A DNA stretch of 38,344 bases from JBATBW01 sp049662565 (GCA_049662565.1 JBATBW010000121.1:1-38344); one strand, 5' to 3'. Counted from the first letter of the stretch, positions 8,911-18,078 are shown. The notes: generated by a model not told the origin, from the sequence alone. A program made the numbers and translations.

Positions 8911-10221
8911 TTACCTTTCTCCTTCCTCAAATAAACAATTTATAATCTTATGTAAAGAATTATCGTTCATTTTATCCATATAGCTCGAAATAAACATCTT
9001 GTTTTTTTGTGCAATGCTTTGACGTGATTTTTCGTTCATAATCACATTTAATTTTTCATATATCTCTTTATCTTCAAGTGTATTAATTATAACATTATCT
9101 GTATTATCCTGCAAAAATCTAATGCTCCCTATATCTTTTGGGCCAATTGCCAAAATTGGTCTATTAAGATATAAATACTCTGTTATCTTAGTTGATAATG
9201 ATAATTTGGTACCAACCCTTGAGTAATAATCAAAGGATTCTGCAAAAAGTAAAACATCTGATTCGTTCATCTTACTATATAGCTGTTCACTATTTAAAAA
9301 ACCTTTATAACTACAAACATTACCAACAGTTATATTCTCAATCTGCCTTTTTTTAGGACTAGATGAATACACTTCTATTTCAAAAACATCTTTTAGTGAC
9401 GACTTATCTAACCATTTTGCTAGTTTTCCAATTACTTTATCTCTGTTCCAATTTAAATTTCCAAAATATGATAATTTTATTTTTTCTCTTATAATAACCG
9501 CTTGAGACCCTAATGAATTTGGTACACTGAGGTTAACGAGAATGTCACAATCCTGAGAAAATAAAACATCATAAGTTTCTTTCATATACTCATTAATTAC
9601 TACTAATTTACTATGTCCACTCAATAGTTTTTTCATCTCATTAACAAGAAGTCTTCTACGTATAGCACGAAAAACAGATAAACTAAATACTGGTAAAAAA
9701 TAATCATCAGTAGCATAAACAACAACAGGAAGCTTATATTTATCAGCTATTTTCCTAACCATTTTAATCATTCCATAATTGTTTAACCCACTATAAAATA
9801 TGCAATCTGGTTTAAAATTTTCAATCCAATTAAATAATTCTTCACTTTCCCAAAGATTAGTGGTCCATAATGTATCACGTAAAAATCTTAAGAACTGCAT
9901 ATTTTTAATGTTAAAGTTATACAAACTATTTGTGCGCGAACTTAATACTTGGTTGCTTTCAACGTATTTGACTTCATTTGTTATATTATTTCCAAAAAAT
10001 TTTTTTATCAAATTAGATTCAGTTATATTAAAATAATCACACTTGATTGCTCCATCAGGGTATTCAGGGTACAAATATAACTGTGCAATATTCTCTTCTT
10101 TAAAGTCTTTAAAAAAAGAAGCAATGGTTTTTCCGTTATTGTTAGTCTTGCTAAAACTATTAACACTAATAACCAAAACTCTAATTTCATCATTTTTTTT
10201 CAATACAACTGATTTAGTCAA
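8911..10221 (-). CDS. Glycosyltransferase, GT-B fold, divergent GT4-like
   Basis: Protein of 436 residues. After a short N-terminus it reads IRVLVISVNSFSKTNNNGKTIASFF, a beta strand followed by the loop that opens many GT-B enzymes. The segment FYSGLNNYGMIKMVRKIADKYKLPVVVYATDDYF lies in the acceptor domain. The donor half contains LSYFGNLNWNRDK and, near residue 340, LSLSTKITEYLYLNRPILAIGPKD, which corresponds to the nucleotide-binding E-x7-E type region. I call TTG 10221 as start: it is preceded by GGAGGA with 9 bases spacing and lies one base after the upstream stop. The alternative TTG 10251 is buried in the upstream gene. Substrate unknown; neighbouring FucNAc genes make a role in that part of the unit plausible. 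Confidence 0.75.
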   Translation of the reverse strand: MTKSVVLKKNDEIRVLVISVNSFSKTNNNGKTIASFFKDFKEENIAQLYLYPEYPDGAIKCDYFNITESNLIKKFFGNNITNEVKYVESNQVLSSRTNSLYNFNIKNMQFLRFLRDTLWTTNLWESEELFNWIENFKPDCIFYSGLNNYGMIKMVRKIADKYKLPVVVYATDDYFLPVFSLSVFRAIRRRLLVNEMKKLLSGHSKLVVINEYMKETYDVLFSQDCDILVNLSVPNSLGSQAVIIREKIKLSYFGNLNWNRDKVIGKLAKWLDKSSLKDVFEIEVYSSSPKKRQIENITVGNVCSYKGFLNSEQLYSKMNESDVLLFAESFDYYSRVGTKLSLSTKITEYLYLNRPILAIGPKDIGSIRFLQDNTDNVIINTLEDKEIYEKLNVIMNEKSRQSIAQKNKMFISSYMDKMNDNSLHKIINCLFEEGER

Positions 10222-10222
10222 A

Positions 10223-11410
10223 TTAATATTTCCTCCATACCATTTTATCAACTACATTAGCATAACTTTGAATAATTTTCACTACTTTAGTAGAAACATT
10301 TTCTTCTGTATAATCCGGTACAGGAATTCCGTATTCAGAATTTTTGTTTAATTCTACTGCAACCTCTACAGCTTGTATTAATCCATTATCTTCAATTCCC
10401 GCTAAAACGAAACACGCTTTATCTAAGGCTTCCGGCCTTTCTGTACTTGTTCTAATACATACTGCTGGGAAAGGACTGCCTACACTGGTAAAGAAACTTG
10501 ATTCTTCAGGAAGTGTTCCAGAGTCGGAAATTACTGCAAATGCATTCATTTGCAAATTATTATAATCATGAAAACCTAGAGGTTCTTGTTTAATTACCCG
10601 TTTATCCAATTTAAAACCTGTCGCCTCAATTCTTTTTCTACTTCTAGGGTGGCAAGAGTATAATATTGGCATATCGTATTTTTCTGCTATCTTATTAATT
10701 GCATTAAACAATGAATAAAAATTCTTTTCAGTATCTATATTTTCTTCTCTATGCGCAGAAAGCAAAATATATTTTTTAGGTTCTAAATTAAGCTTTTCCA
10801 ATACATTAGAATTTTTAATATTTTCTAAATTATTATGCAAAACCTCTGCCATAGGAGATCCAGTTACATATACTCTTTCTTTAGGCAACCCACATTCATG
10901 CAAGTACTTTCTAGCATGTTCCGAATATGCAAGGTTTACATCACTAATGATATCTACAATTCGTCTATTTGTTTCTTCAGGCAAACACTCATCTTTACAA
11001 CGATTTCCAGCCTCCATGTGGAATATAGGAATATGTAGACGTTTAGCTGATATTGCTGATAAGCAACTGTTTGTATCCCCCAATATCAACAATGCATTAG
11101 GTTTTATTTGATTCATAAGTTTGTATGAGCAATTAATAATATTGCCAACTGTAGCCCCTAGATCATCACCAACTGCATCCATGTATACTTCAGGATCTTC
11201 CAACTTTAAATCTTTAAAAAACACACCATTCAAATTATAATCGTAATTTTGCCCTGTATGAGCAAGAATGCAATCAAAATAATTGCGACATTTTGTTATT
11301 ACTGCGCCTAGTCTAATTATTTCTGGTCTAGTTCCCACAATAATTAATAATTTCAATTTTCCATTATTTTTAAATGAAATATCACTATAATCAGTTCGTA
11401 TTTCTGTCAT
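10223..11410 (-). CDS. capG: UDP-N-acetylglucosamine 2-epimerase family enzyme of UDP-L-FucNAc synthesis (CapG/FnlC)
   Basis: WecB-superfamily enzyme of 395 residues. N-terminal VGTRPEIIRLGAVI, then LAHTGQNYDYNL, LILGDTNSCLSAI, HMEAGNRCKDECLPEETNRR, LSAHREENID and, near residue 290, ISDSGTLPEES follow the standard order of non-hydrolysing 2-epimerases. The genes immediately upstream are CapF and CapE homologues. This identifies it as the third enzyme of the UDP-GlcNAc to UDP-N-acetyl-L-fucosamine route, acting as the 2-epimerase that converts the L-talosamine intermediate. Without that context it would be read as WecB/MnaA. It is 15 bases downstream of capF in the same operon. Confidence 0.9.
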   Translation of the reverse strand: MTEIRTDYSDISFKNNGKLKLLIIVGTRPEIIRLGAVITKCRNYFDCILAHTGQNYDYNLNGVFFKDLKLEDPEVYMDAVGDDLGATVGNIINCSYKLMNQIKPNALLILGDTNSCLSAISAKRLHIPIFHMEAGNRCKDECLPEETNRRIVDIISDVNLAYSEHARKYLHECGLPKERVYVTGSPMAEVLHNNLENIKNSNVLEKLNLEPKKYILLSAHREENIDTEKNFYSLFNAINKIAEKYDMPILYSCHPRSRKRIEATGFKLDKRVIKQEPLGFHDYNNLQMNAFAVISDSGTLPEESSFFTSVGSPFPAVCIRTSTERPEALDKACFVLAGIEDNGLIQAVEVAVELNKNSEYGIPVPDYTEENVSTKVVKIIQSYANVVDKMVWRKY

Positions 11411-11425
11411 ATAACTACCTCCTAA

Positions 11426-12631
11426 TTAATCTGAAACTTTCTCAAAGAAAGTATCGGGATGATTATTATCAAACTGTTCGTTAGCCCACATCAATGTAAC
11501 CAAATCTTTATTAGAAGATAAGTTAATGATATTATGTGTATATCCCGGCAACATGTGTATAGCTTCGATTTTTTTACCGGATACTTCAAAATTCAAAATT
11601 TCATCACTCCCTATTTTTCTTTGCTGGATCAACCCTTCACCCGAAACAACGATGAAAAACTCCCACTTGCTATGATGCCAGTGTTGCCCTTTAGTAATAT
11701 TTGGCTTGCTAACATTAACAGAAAATTGCCCACAATCAACAGTTTTAAGTAACTCGGTAAAGCTACCTCTGTCATCACAATTCATCTTTAATTCAAATTT
11801 CACTTTTTCTTTTGGTAAATATGATAAATATGTTGAGTAGAGTTTTTTCGCAAAAGAGTTGTTAGGAATTTGCGGAATAACTAAAGTCGATGGTTGCGAC
11901 TTAAAACAATACAATAAATCAACAATTTCGCCCAAAGTTACATGATGGCTGTTAGGCGCAAAACAGTATATACCACTTTCATCCCTAACAGTTTCAACAC
12001 CATCAAAATGACAATGATGTTCTTTGCATTCTAAAGCATTCAACATCTCTAAAACTAAGTCATCAATATATAACATTTCAAGCATTGCATTATGGTCATT
12101 TACTTGAATATCCAAGCCATTAGCAACATTATTACAAAACGTTGCAATAACACTATTGTAGTTTGGTCTACACCATTTTCCAAATAGGTTTGGGAACCGA
12201 TAAACTAAGACTTTCACATCATTTTCAATACCATAATTGAAAAATAATTCCTCACCTTCTAGCTTAGATTTTCCATAATCAGATTCACCATACCTACCAA
12301 TTAGAGTAGCTTGGATAGAACTAGATAGCATAACAGGGCACTTATTATTGTGTCTCTTTAATGTATCTAATAAGGTGGATGCAAAACCAAAATTACCCTT
12401 TAAAAAATCTTCATTATTCTGCGGTCTATTAACTCCCGCTAAGTTGAATACAAAATCACAGTCCTCACAATACTTATCCAACAATTCAATATCAGTATTT
12501 ACATCATACTCATAAATAGAATCAACTGATAAAGATGGTCTAGTTTTATCTTTGCCATCACGAATATTTTTTAATGATTCCACTAGGTTTCTTCCGACAA
12601 AACCCGCTGATCCAGTTACCAGAATATTCAT
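11426..12631 (-). CDS. capF: CapF/FnlB, bifunctional SDR-cupin of UDP-L-FucNAc synthesis
   Basis: Two-domain protein of 401 residues. Residues 1 to about 270 form an SDR domain: VTGSAGFVGRNLVESL at the start, FNLAGVNRPQ near 84, and YGESDYGKSKLEGEE with the YxxxK pair. The last 110 residues form a cupin domain with KGQHWHHSKWEFFIVVSGEG and MLPGYTHNI. This fusion is diagnostic for CapF/FnlB, which processes the 4-keto intermediate from CapE by epimerisation and NADPH-dependent reduction to UDP-6-deoxy-L-talosamine. It sits 1 base after capE and 15 bases before capG, in pathway order. The cupin histidines that bind the metal are present. Confidence 0.93.
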   Translation of the reverse strand: MNILVTGSAGFVGRNLVESLKNIRDGKDKTRPSLSVDSIYEYDVNTDIELLDKYCEDCDFVFNLAGVNRPQNNEDFLKGNFGFASTLLDTLKRHNNKCPVMLSSSIQATLIGRYGESDYGKSKLEGEELFFNYGIENDVKVLVYRFPNLFGKWCRPNYNSVIATFCNNVANGLDIQVNDHNAMLEMLYIDDLVLEMLNALECKEHHCHFDGVETVRDESGIYCFAPNSHHVTLGEIVDLLYCFKSQPSTLVIPQIPNNSFAKKLYSTYLSYLPKEKVKFELKMNCDDRGSFTELLKTVDCGQFSVNVSKPNITKGQHWHHSKWEFFIVVSGEGLIQQRKIGSDEILNFEVSGKKIEAIHMLPGYTHNIINLSSNKDLVTLMWANEQFDNNHPDTFFEKVSD

Positions 12632-12632
12632 G

Positions 12633-13676
12633 TTATTTACTTTCCCATTTTGTTAATTCATTACGAACCAACTCAACTTCTAATAACTTTTCTTTAACAG
12701 ATTCCACATCCATAAGTTTAGTATTATTTGAATTAAACTGAGATAGTTGAGCTTCTTCCATTCCTTCGACAAAATATTTATCATAATTCAAATCTCTCTT
12801 ATCTGCCGGAACCTGATAGAAATCACCTAAATCAGTTGCATGTGCACACTCTTCGTCAGTCAATAATGTCTCATACATCTTTTCACCATGCCTAATTCCA
12901 ATAACTTTTATATCATTTTTAGCACCAAATAGTTCTTTTACTGATTGTGCTAATACTTCAATAGTGCAAGCTGGTGCTTTTTGAACAAATATGTCCCCAC
13001 TATTGCCTTTCTCAAAAGCAAATAAAACTAAATCAACCGCTTCTTCTAAAGTCATAACAAATCTAGTCATGCTTGGTTCAGTCACAGTTAAATCATTACC
13101 AGCTTTTATTTGATTAATGAATAAAGGAACAACAGACCCTCTTGATGCCAAAACATTTCCATATCTAGTACACATAATGCTTGTTTTTTCTGGGTCCACC
13201 GTGCGTGCTTTAGCGACAATTACTTTTTCCATCATCGCCTTACTTGTTCCCATTGCATTAACAGGATAAGCGGCTTTGTCCGTACTAAGACAAACAACTT
13301 TTTTTACCCCATATTCAATAGCGGCAGTAAGAACGTTTTCTGTTCCAATAACATTAGTTTTCACAGCTTCAATAGGGAAAAACTCGCAACTAGGAACTTG
13401 TTTCAATGCAGCGGCATGAAAAATATAATCTACTCCATACATTGCATTTTTTATGCTGTTGATGTCTCTTACGTCTCCTATGTAGAATTTCACTTTATTG
13501 CTATATTCTGGATATTTAGATTGAAACTCATGTCTCATGTTATCTTGTTTCAATTCATCTCTACTAAATACTCTAATTTCTTTTATATCCGTTTTTAGAA
13601 ACCTATGTAATACCGCATTTCCAAAAGACCCTGTTCCTCCAGTAATCAATAAAATTCTGTTTTTAAATTCACTCAT
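12633..13676 (-). CDS. capE: CapE/FnlA, UDP-GlcNAc 4,6-dehydratase (5-epimerase)
   Basis: First enzyme of the UDP-L-FucNAc pathway, soluble, 347 residues. The Rossmann motif ITGGTGSFGNAVLHRF is at the N-terminus. VFSRDELKQDNMRHEF, FHAAALKQVPSCEFFPIEA and LSTDKAAYPVNAMGTSKAMMEK follow. In the last, the usual catalytic Tyr of YxxxK is Met, as is normal for this dehydratase family. It is the soluble short form, in contrast to the membrane-anchored PglF at 20064-21989; both would draw on UDP-GlcNAc. The gene overlaps the preceding glycosyltransferase by 8 bases. Order capE-capF-capG is as in staphylococcal and enterobacterial FucNAc loci. Confidence 0.93.
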   Translation of the reverse strand: MSEFKNRILLITGGTGSFGNAVLHRFLKTDIKEIRVFSRDELKQDNMRHEFQSKYPEYSNKVKFYIGDVRDINSIKNAMYGVDYIFHAAALKQVPSCEFFPIEAVKTNVIGTENVLTAAIEYGVKKVVCLSTDKAAYPVNAMGTSKAMMEKVIVAKARTVDPEKTSIMCTRYGNVLASRGSVVPLFINQIKAGNDLTVTEPSMTRFVMTLEEAVDLVLFAFEKGNSGDIFVQKAPACTIEVLAQSVKELFGAKNDIKVIGIRHGEKMYETLLTDEECAHATDLGDFYQVPADKRDLNYDKYFVEGMEEAQLSQFNSNNTKLMDVESVKEKLLEVELVRNELTKWESK

Positions 13677-14862
13677 ATTTTTCCTCCATAAATCTTTCTA
13701 TTATTTTCACATTATCTTCTATATTGTAATGATTTAATAAATATGAGAAGCCTTGTCTCCCCATTTCTTTGTAATCGGTTCTCAACTCGCAAATTTCTTT
13801 AATTTTCTCGATTGCACCACTTATATCTTCGCTACATACTGCCCAACCGCAATGAGCATCTTCAATAATGCTAGGAATATCAGTGTTTCTATCCACGATA
13901 GCCAAAATAGGTTTTTTTAGCATCATATAATTTTGCAATTTTGAAGGAATATTTGGTATTGTAAATCTAGGATCTAAACTAATAAGTCCAATATCGGATT
14001 TATTCAAAATTTTGTCATATTCTTGTTTAGGAAGCTTATCGTAATACAACACATTTTTGCTTGAATATTCTAATTTAATATAATCCTTAATTAATCCAAC
14101 TTCTGTCCCGTTGCCACAAATAACAAATTTTGCCTTTTTATAATCCTTTAATCCGTCAATTATTTCTAACAAACCTTTTATATTTTGCGGCCTACCTAAA
14201 TTACCACCAAATATAAATTGAATATAATTACTTCCCCCAATATTTTCACAATTTAAATTTCTAATTTTAATTGAATTTGGAAATAAGCCTACCTTATTAA
14301 TGTTTATATATTCATTATTGTTTTTTAGATATTCTATATTACCATTAGACATGCAACCGATGTAATCTGACAACATATACAAACTTTTTTCTTTTTTTCT
14401 AAAATAACCATAAACAATTCCATTTTTCCTAAACATCCCTAAATCAACAGCATTTTGCGGAAAAATATCCTTCAGCATCAAAAATGTTTTACACCCAAAT
14501 TTCTTTTTGCAAAATTTCACAACATTGTTAAAAGTGATCGGCGGAGTAGCATAAATCAACAAGTCAAATTTTTCATTTAGTAATAGATTCTTAACTGATT
14601 TCTTAAACAGATGACCAATCATTATCGTTGATAACCCTTTCCCAATGATATTATTAGAAAAAATGTTGCTAGTTTTAACATTAATTATTGAAAGTTTAGA
14701 GTTTCCAATTGTATCATCAGTCTGTATTTCACCTTCATTTGATGATCGAACAACTGTTACATTGTGGTTGTTTTCAAGCAACTCATTTACTAGGTCATTG
14801 TACAAATTATTCCCATTTTTATCAAAAGATATTGTTAAATATAGTACTTTGATATTTTTCAT
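13669..14862 (-). CDS. Glycosyltransferase, GT4 family (WbuB/CapM-like)
   Basis: GT-B glycosyltransferase of 397 residues. The acceptor domain has ATPPITFNNVVKFCKKKFGCK and LMLKDIFPQNAVDLGM followed by EKSLYMLSDYIGCMSNGNIEYL, a pattern common to WbuB-like enzymes (D-I-W/F-P and LY-x-x-S/A-D). The donor domain has FIFGGNLGRPQNIKGLLE near residue 215 and SDIGLISLDPRF and PSKLQNYMMLKKPILAI near 290-320. Its place between the PglD acyltransferase and the CapE-F-G genes suggests that it adds the second sugar, perhaps L-FucNAc, onto the PglC-linked first sugar. That is inference from context. The start ATG 14862 lies 11 bases after the pglD stop. Confidence 0.85.
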   Translation of the reverse strand: MKNIKVLYLTISFDKNGNNLYNDLVNELLENNHNVTVVRSSNEGEIQTDDTIGNSKLSIINVKTSNIFSNNIIGKGLSTIMIGHLFKKSVKNLLLNEKFDLLIYATPPITFNNVVKFCKKKFGCKTFLMLKDIFPQNAVDLGMFRKNGIVYGYFRKKEKSLYMLSDYIGCMSNGNIEYLKNNNEYININKVGLFPNSIKIRNLNCENIGGSNYIQFIFGGNLGRPQNIKGLLEIIDGLKDYKKAKFVICGNGTEVGLIKDYIKLEYSSKNVLYYDKLPKQEYDKILNKSDIGLISLDPRFTIPNIPSKLQNYMMLKKPILAIVDRNTDIPSIIEDAHCGWAVCSEDISGAIEKIKEICELRTDYKEMGRQGFSYLLNHYNIEDNVKIIERFMEEKYE

Positions 14863-14873
14863 TTTATAACCCT

Positions 14874-15500
14874 TTATTTTATTCTCTTAACTGGGATCCC
14901 AACATATGTCCCGCTATCTTGTAAATCCCTTATCACAACACTTCCAGCGCCAATAATAACTGAATTAGTTATATTGATCCCTTGTATTATTTTAGAACCT
15001 GTTCCTAACTCAGAATAATTATCGATACTTACTGCTCCCGATATATTAACTGAAGGATAAACTGTAATATAATCGGCTAATACAGCATCATGACCAATAG
15101 TACAACTTAGATTTAAATGATTGAAACTCCCTATTTTTACATTTGTAGTTATAATAGTATTATCGCAAATAACATTTCCAACACCTAATTCTACATATTT
15201 TGACATATTTGCATTTTTTGCAATTATGTTAGGAAATCTTAAACAAGTGTTTTCTTGTAATTTTTCAGCAATTCTTTGCCTAATATTTGGATTAGCGATA
15301 GCAATAACAACATTGCACATTGTTTTTATATTTATTAAATATTCAATTTTACCAACTACTTGTAGTCCATTAATAAAACTATTTTGAATTTTTTCATTAT
15401 CGTCGACAAACCCCGCTATATTATAAGTCCCTAGTTGCTCGATTAGCCAAGCGACTTCTCTTCCGAAGCCTGATGCACCAACAATATATATTTTTTCCAT
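14874..15500 (-). CDS. pglD: PglD/NeuD-type nucleotide-sugar N-acyltransferase
   Basis: Left-handed beta-helix acyltransferase of 208 residues, the usual NeuD/PglD length. The N-terminal sugar-nucleotide domain starts IYIVGASGFGREVAWLI. The C-terminal hexapeptide repeats run from about residue 100 to the end and contain the conserved histidine in CTIGHDAVLADY (His137) and the closing VYVGIP-like signature TYVGIPVK. PglD acetylates the 4-amino group of UDP-4-amino-4,6-dideoxy-GlcNAc. Here the ATG at 15500 overlaps the thiolase stop by one base (TGATG). This tight coupling to acyl-CoA genes makes me suspect an acyl donor other than acetyl-CoA. A frame reaching 15530 exists, but 15500 has AAGGAAAA upstream and fits the family start MEKIYIVGA. 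Confidence 0.88.
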   Translation of the reverse strand: MEKIYIVGASGFGREVAWLIEQLGTYNIAGFVDDNEKIQNSFINGLQVVGKIEYLINIKTMCNVVIAIANPNIRQRIAEKLQENTCLRFPNIIAKNANMSKYVELGVGNVICDNTIITTNVKIGSFNHLNLSCTIGHDAVLADYITVYPSVNISGAVSIDNYSELGTGSKIIQGINITNSVIIGAGSVVIRDLQDSGTYVGIPVKRIK

Positions 15501-16756
15501 CAACAATTTTCCTTCCCTATTATATAGCAATAATTAGTTGTTGCAGATCCACCTATATTAAGCATCATTGCATTACTTGCATTTTCAACTTGATATTTTC
15601 CTGCTTGATTTGTCATCTGTTTATATAAATCTAGCATCATTCTAACACCTGAAGCACCAACCGGATGTCCGCAACCTATGAGACCACCACTTGGATTAAT
15701 TGGTTTATCCCCATAAAAAGAAGTGGTTCCATTATCAATCGCTTCATATTCTCTTCCAGGCTTAGTTATTCCAAAACAAGAAATTGCTGCATATTCACTA
15801 GATGTAAAGCAATCATGCGTTTCAAACACATCAATATCATTAACATCCAACCCAGCTCTTTTGTAAGCATCAACACATGCTTGCCTTGTCCAAGGCAATA
15901 CATATTCACTATTCAATGAATCATCTAATTTTTTATCAAAAACCATCGGTGCCACCCTATGACCAAAACCTTTTATTACTGGTTTTTGTTCGTTATTATA
16001 ATGTGCTTTTTTATATTCCTCCGAACTTAATACTATAGTTGCAGCGCCATCAGTTACCTGTGAACAATCCGTCAATCCTAACCTTCCACCAATCATAGGA
16101 TTTGTTTTAGTCCCTCTAATATTAGTTTGCGCCTCATCGATGTACCACCCTCTTGTTTGAGCTAAAGGATTACGTTTAGCATTTTCATAATTTTTGTATG
16201 ATATCTTTGAAAGGTGTTCCATAAATAAATTCTCATTTAAATTATATCTCTTAATGAATTCATCGGCTAACCGAGCAAATAATTTCGGAAAAGGAAAATC
16301 TATGTTTTTACCTTCAATATCATAATATGCAGCTTTCCCAAGGTAACCTCCACCTGTTTTTGAATCTACTGTTTTCATTAATTCAAATCCAACTACAATT
16401 GCAACATCGTAAGTAGAATCTTTAATTTTACTACATGCGGCATCTATTGCCACAGAACCTGATGCGCATGCGGCTTCATATCTCGCGGATGGAACGCCAT
16501 AAAAACACGAATCCACTTCTGTAAGTAATGCGCCTAGATGTCCTTGATCTATATAATTTTCGGCTATAAAGTTTCCTACAAATATTGCTATTTTATTATC
16601 TCTATTTAAATCAATTACGTCTTCACGTGAAAGACCGACATCCCTCATAGCATCAAAAACATTTTCTCTCAACAATGCAATCACGTTCTTTTTTTCTTTA
16701 TTCCAATTCCTCGTAAAATCAGATTGGCAGCCGCCTAATATGTATACTTTCTTCAT
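15500..16756 (-). CDS. Thiolase (SCP2-like acetyl-CoA acyltransferase) in a glycan cassette
   Basis: Thiolase-fold protein of 418 residues with all expected catalytic parts. The nucleophile Cys97 is in YEAACASGS, the histidine motif is HDCF at about residue 314, and the second Cys/His is in GCGHPVGASG at 361-370. HDCF in place of HEAF and the overall length point to the SCP2/unspecific thiolase branch. The chemistry is reversible Claisen condensation, for example two acetyl-CoA to acetoacetyl-CoA, or acetyl-CoA plus propionyl-CoA to the 2-methyl analogue. It sits 9 bases after the 3-hydroxyacyl-CoA dehydrogenase gene and overlaps pglD by one base, inside a bacillosamine cassette. I infer that it helps build the acyl group that PglD transfers. 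No fatty acid degradation genes are nearby. Confidence 0.9.
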   Translation of the reverse strand: MKKVYILGGCQSDFTRNWNKEKKNVIALLRENVFDAMRDVGLSREDVIDLNRDNKIAIFVGNFIAENYIDQGHLGALLTEVDSCFYGVPSARYEAACASGSVAIDAACSKIKDSTYDVAIVVGFELMKTVDSKTGGGYLGKAAYYDIEGKNIDFPFPKLFARLADEFIKRYNLNENLFMEHLSKISYKNYENAKRNPLAQTRGWYIDEAQTNIRGTKTNPMIGGRLGLTDCSQVTDGAATIVLSSEEYKKAHYNNEQKPVIKGFGHRVAPMVFDKKLDDSLNSEYVLPWTRQACVDAYKRAGLDVNDIDVFETHDCFTSSEYAAISCFGITKPGREYEAIDNGTTSFYGDKPINPSGGLIGCGHPVGASGVRMMLDLYKQMTNQAGKYQVENASNAMMLNIGGSATTNYCYIIGKENC

Positions 16757-16765
16757 ATAGTTCTC

Positions 16766-18064
16766 CTAATATTTAGCTTTTAGGAATGACCTAAAATCAT
16801 AAATACAACAGTTTGGTAATTTGTCCAAGATATTTTGATCAAAAGCTAAATCGATAAAATTATTATCTAAATACTTTTTTGTTAGATTTTGAACATTGAT
16901 AATTCCACCTAATAATTCAATAAGTGCAATAGGCGGTATCCATGAAAACCCTGTTGCCATTGCATCATCACAATCAGCAATATTATCTGCCACATCATAA
17001 GCAATTTTCAAAGAATATAAAACATACTTAAGCAACATACTTTTACAAATACATGCTTCTCTACTTTCGTCATTAAGCAAAATATCGAAAGCCTTTTTGT
17101 AATTACCAACACCTATATTTTTTATCATTTCATTCGAAAAATAAAATTCATAATGATTGATGTTTCTATAATTATCTTGTTTAATATCGTATACTAATTT
17201 ACTTTTGGTATCCTTGTCAAACTTGTAAAAGCCACAGTTAACTTTTCTGCCTAATTTATTTTCTTCGACTAACTTTATCAAAAAATTAGATAACTTGAAA
17301 CTTTGCTTAAAACAATCATTCGTTTCATCATAAATATAGTCAACAATTGACTTAGTGATATCTAGACCCACAAAGTCTGCTGTAGCCAAAGGCGCCATCG
17401 CTCTCCCAGTAAAACAACCCAGTATTGAATCAATGTAGTCTATGCCACCGTGATCCTTATTCTCAAAAGCTAAATTAATTGCTTCATTTATGAAATAAAA
17501 TCCAATTCTATTTCCTAAAAAAGATGGTGAGTCTTTTACCCTTACCACAGTTCTTTTCAAATTATCTCTTAGATAATCAGATAATTCTTTTGATAATGTT
17601 TCTTGTTTATTATCATGGACTATTAACTCACATAAAGTTAAATTATAAGGTGGATTAAACATGTGGATACCAAAAAACAAATCTGATTTATCATTAAATA
17701 TTTCAGCTAGTTTTTTTATACTAAGACCCGAAGTCCCGGTAGCTACTATCGCATTTTTTTTGAGGAAAGGAACAATTTTATTATACATATTCGTTTTTAT
17801 ATCGAAATCTTCATATAAAGATTCAAATACTAAATCAGATTGAGAAATACAATCTGCCAAATCATCATATGTGCATGGGATTAAATTGTCTTTAATCGAC
17901 TCTGATTTGATAGATTCATAGGAATCTATCACTGCATTTTTTGCCTTTTCTATATCTCTACACATCATAAAAACTTTTGCGTTTCCAAAAGACGCAAAAA
18001 TACCAGCAACGTTACGTCCCATTGTACCATTAGCGCCTAAAACTGTCACTGTATTAATGTTCAT
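16766..18064 (-). CDS. 3-hydroxyacyl-CoA dehydrogenase with tandem C-terminal domains
   Basis: NAD-dependent 3-hydroxyacyl-CoA dehydrogenase of 432 residues. The NAD motif is LGANGTMG (residues 9-16). Catalytic His134 lies in GIHMFNPP, with Glu146 in CELI and the SPSFLGNRIGFYFINEA segment after it. The first C-terminal helical domain has APLATADFVGLDI. A second copy near residues 350-400 has DDAMATGFSWIPPIALIELLGG, giving the FadB/FadJ-like layout without the hydratase part. It reversibly reduces 3-ketoacyl-CoA to 3-hydroxyacyl-CoA. I choose ATG 18064 rather than the TTG at 18082 that overlaps pglC. With the next gene (thiolase) it forms a complete route from acetyl-CoA to 3-hydroxybutyryl-CoA. 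Its placement between pglC and pglD argues for a glycan-acylation role. Confidence 0.9.
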   Translation of the reverse strand: MNINTVTVLGANGTMGRNVAGIFASFGNAKVFMMCRDIEKAKNAVIDSYESIKSESIKDNLIPCTYDDLADCISQSDLVFESLYEDFDIKTNMYNKIVPFLKKNAIVATGTSGLSIKKLAEIFNDKSDLFFGIHMFNPPYNLTLCELIVHDNKQETLSKELSDYLRDNLKRTVVRVKDSPSFLGNRIGFYFINEAINLAFENKDHGGIDYIDSILGCFTGRAMAPLATADFVGLDITKSIVDYIYDETNDCFKQSFKLSNFLIKLVEENKLGRKVNCGFYKFDKDTKSKLVYDIKQDNYRNINHYEFYFSNEMIKNIGVGNYKKAFDILLNDESREACICKSMLLKYVLYSLKIAYDVADNIADCDDAMATGFSWIPPIALIELLGGIINVQNLTKKYLDNNFIDLAFDQNILDKLPNCCIYDFRSFLKAKY

Positions 18065-18078
18065 AATTGATATTATCC

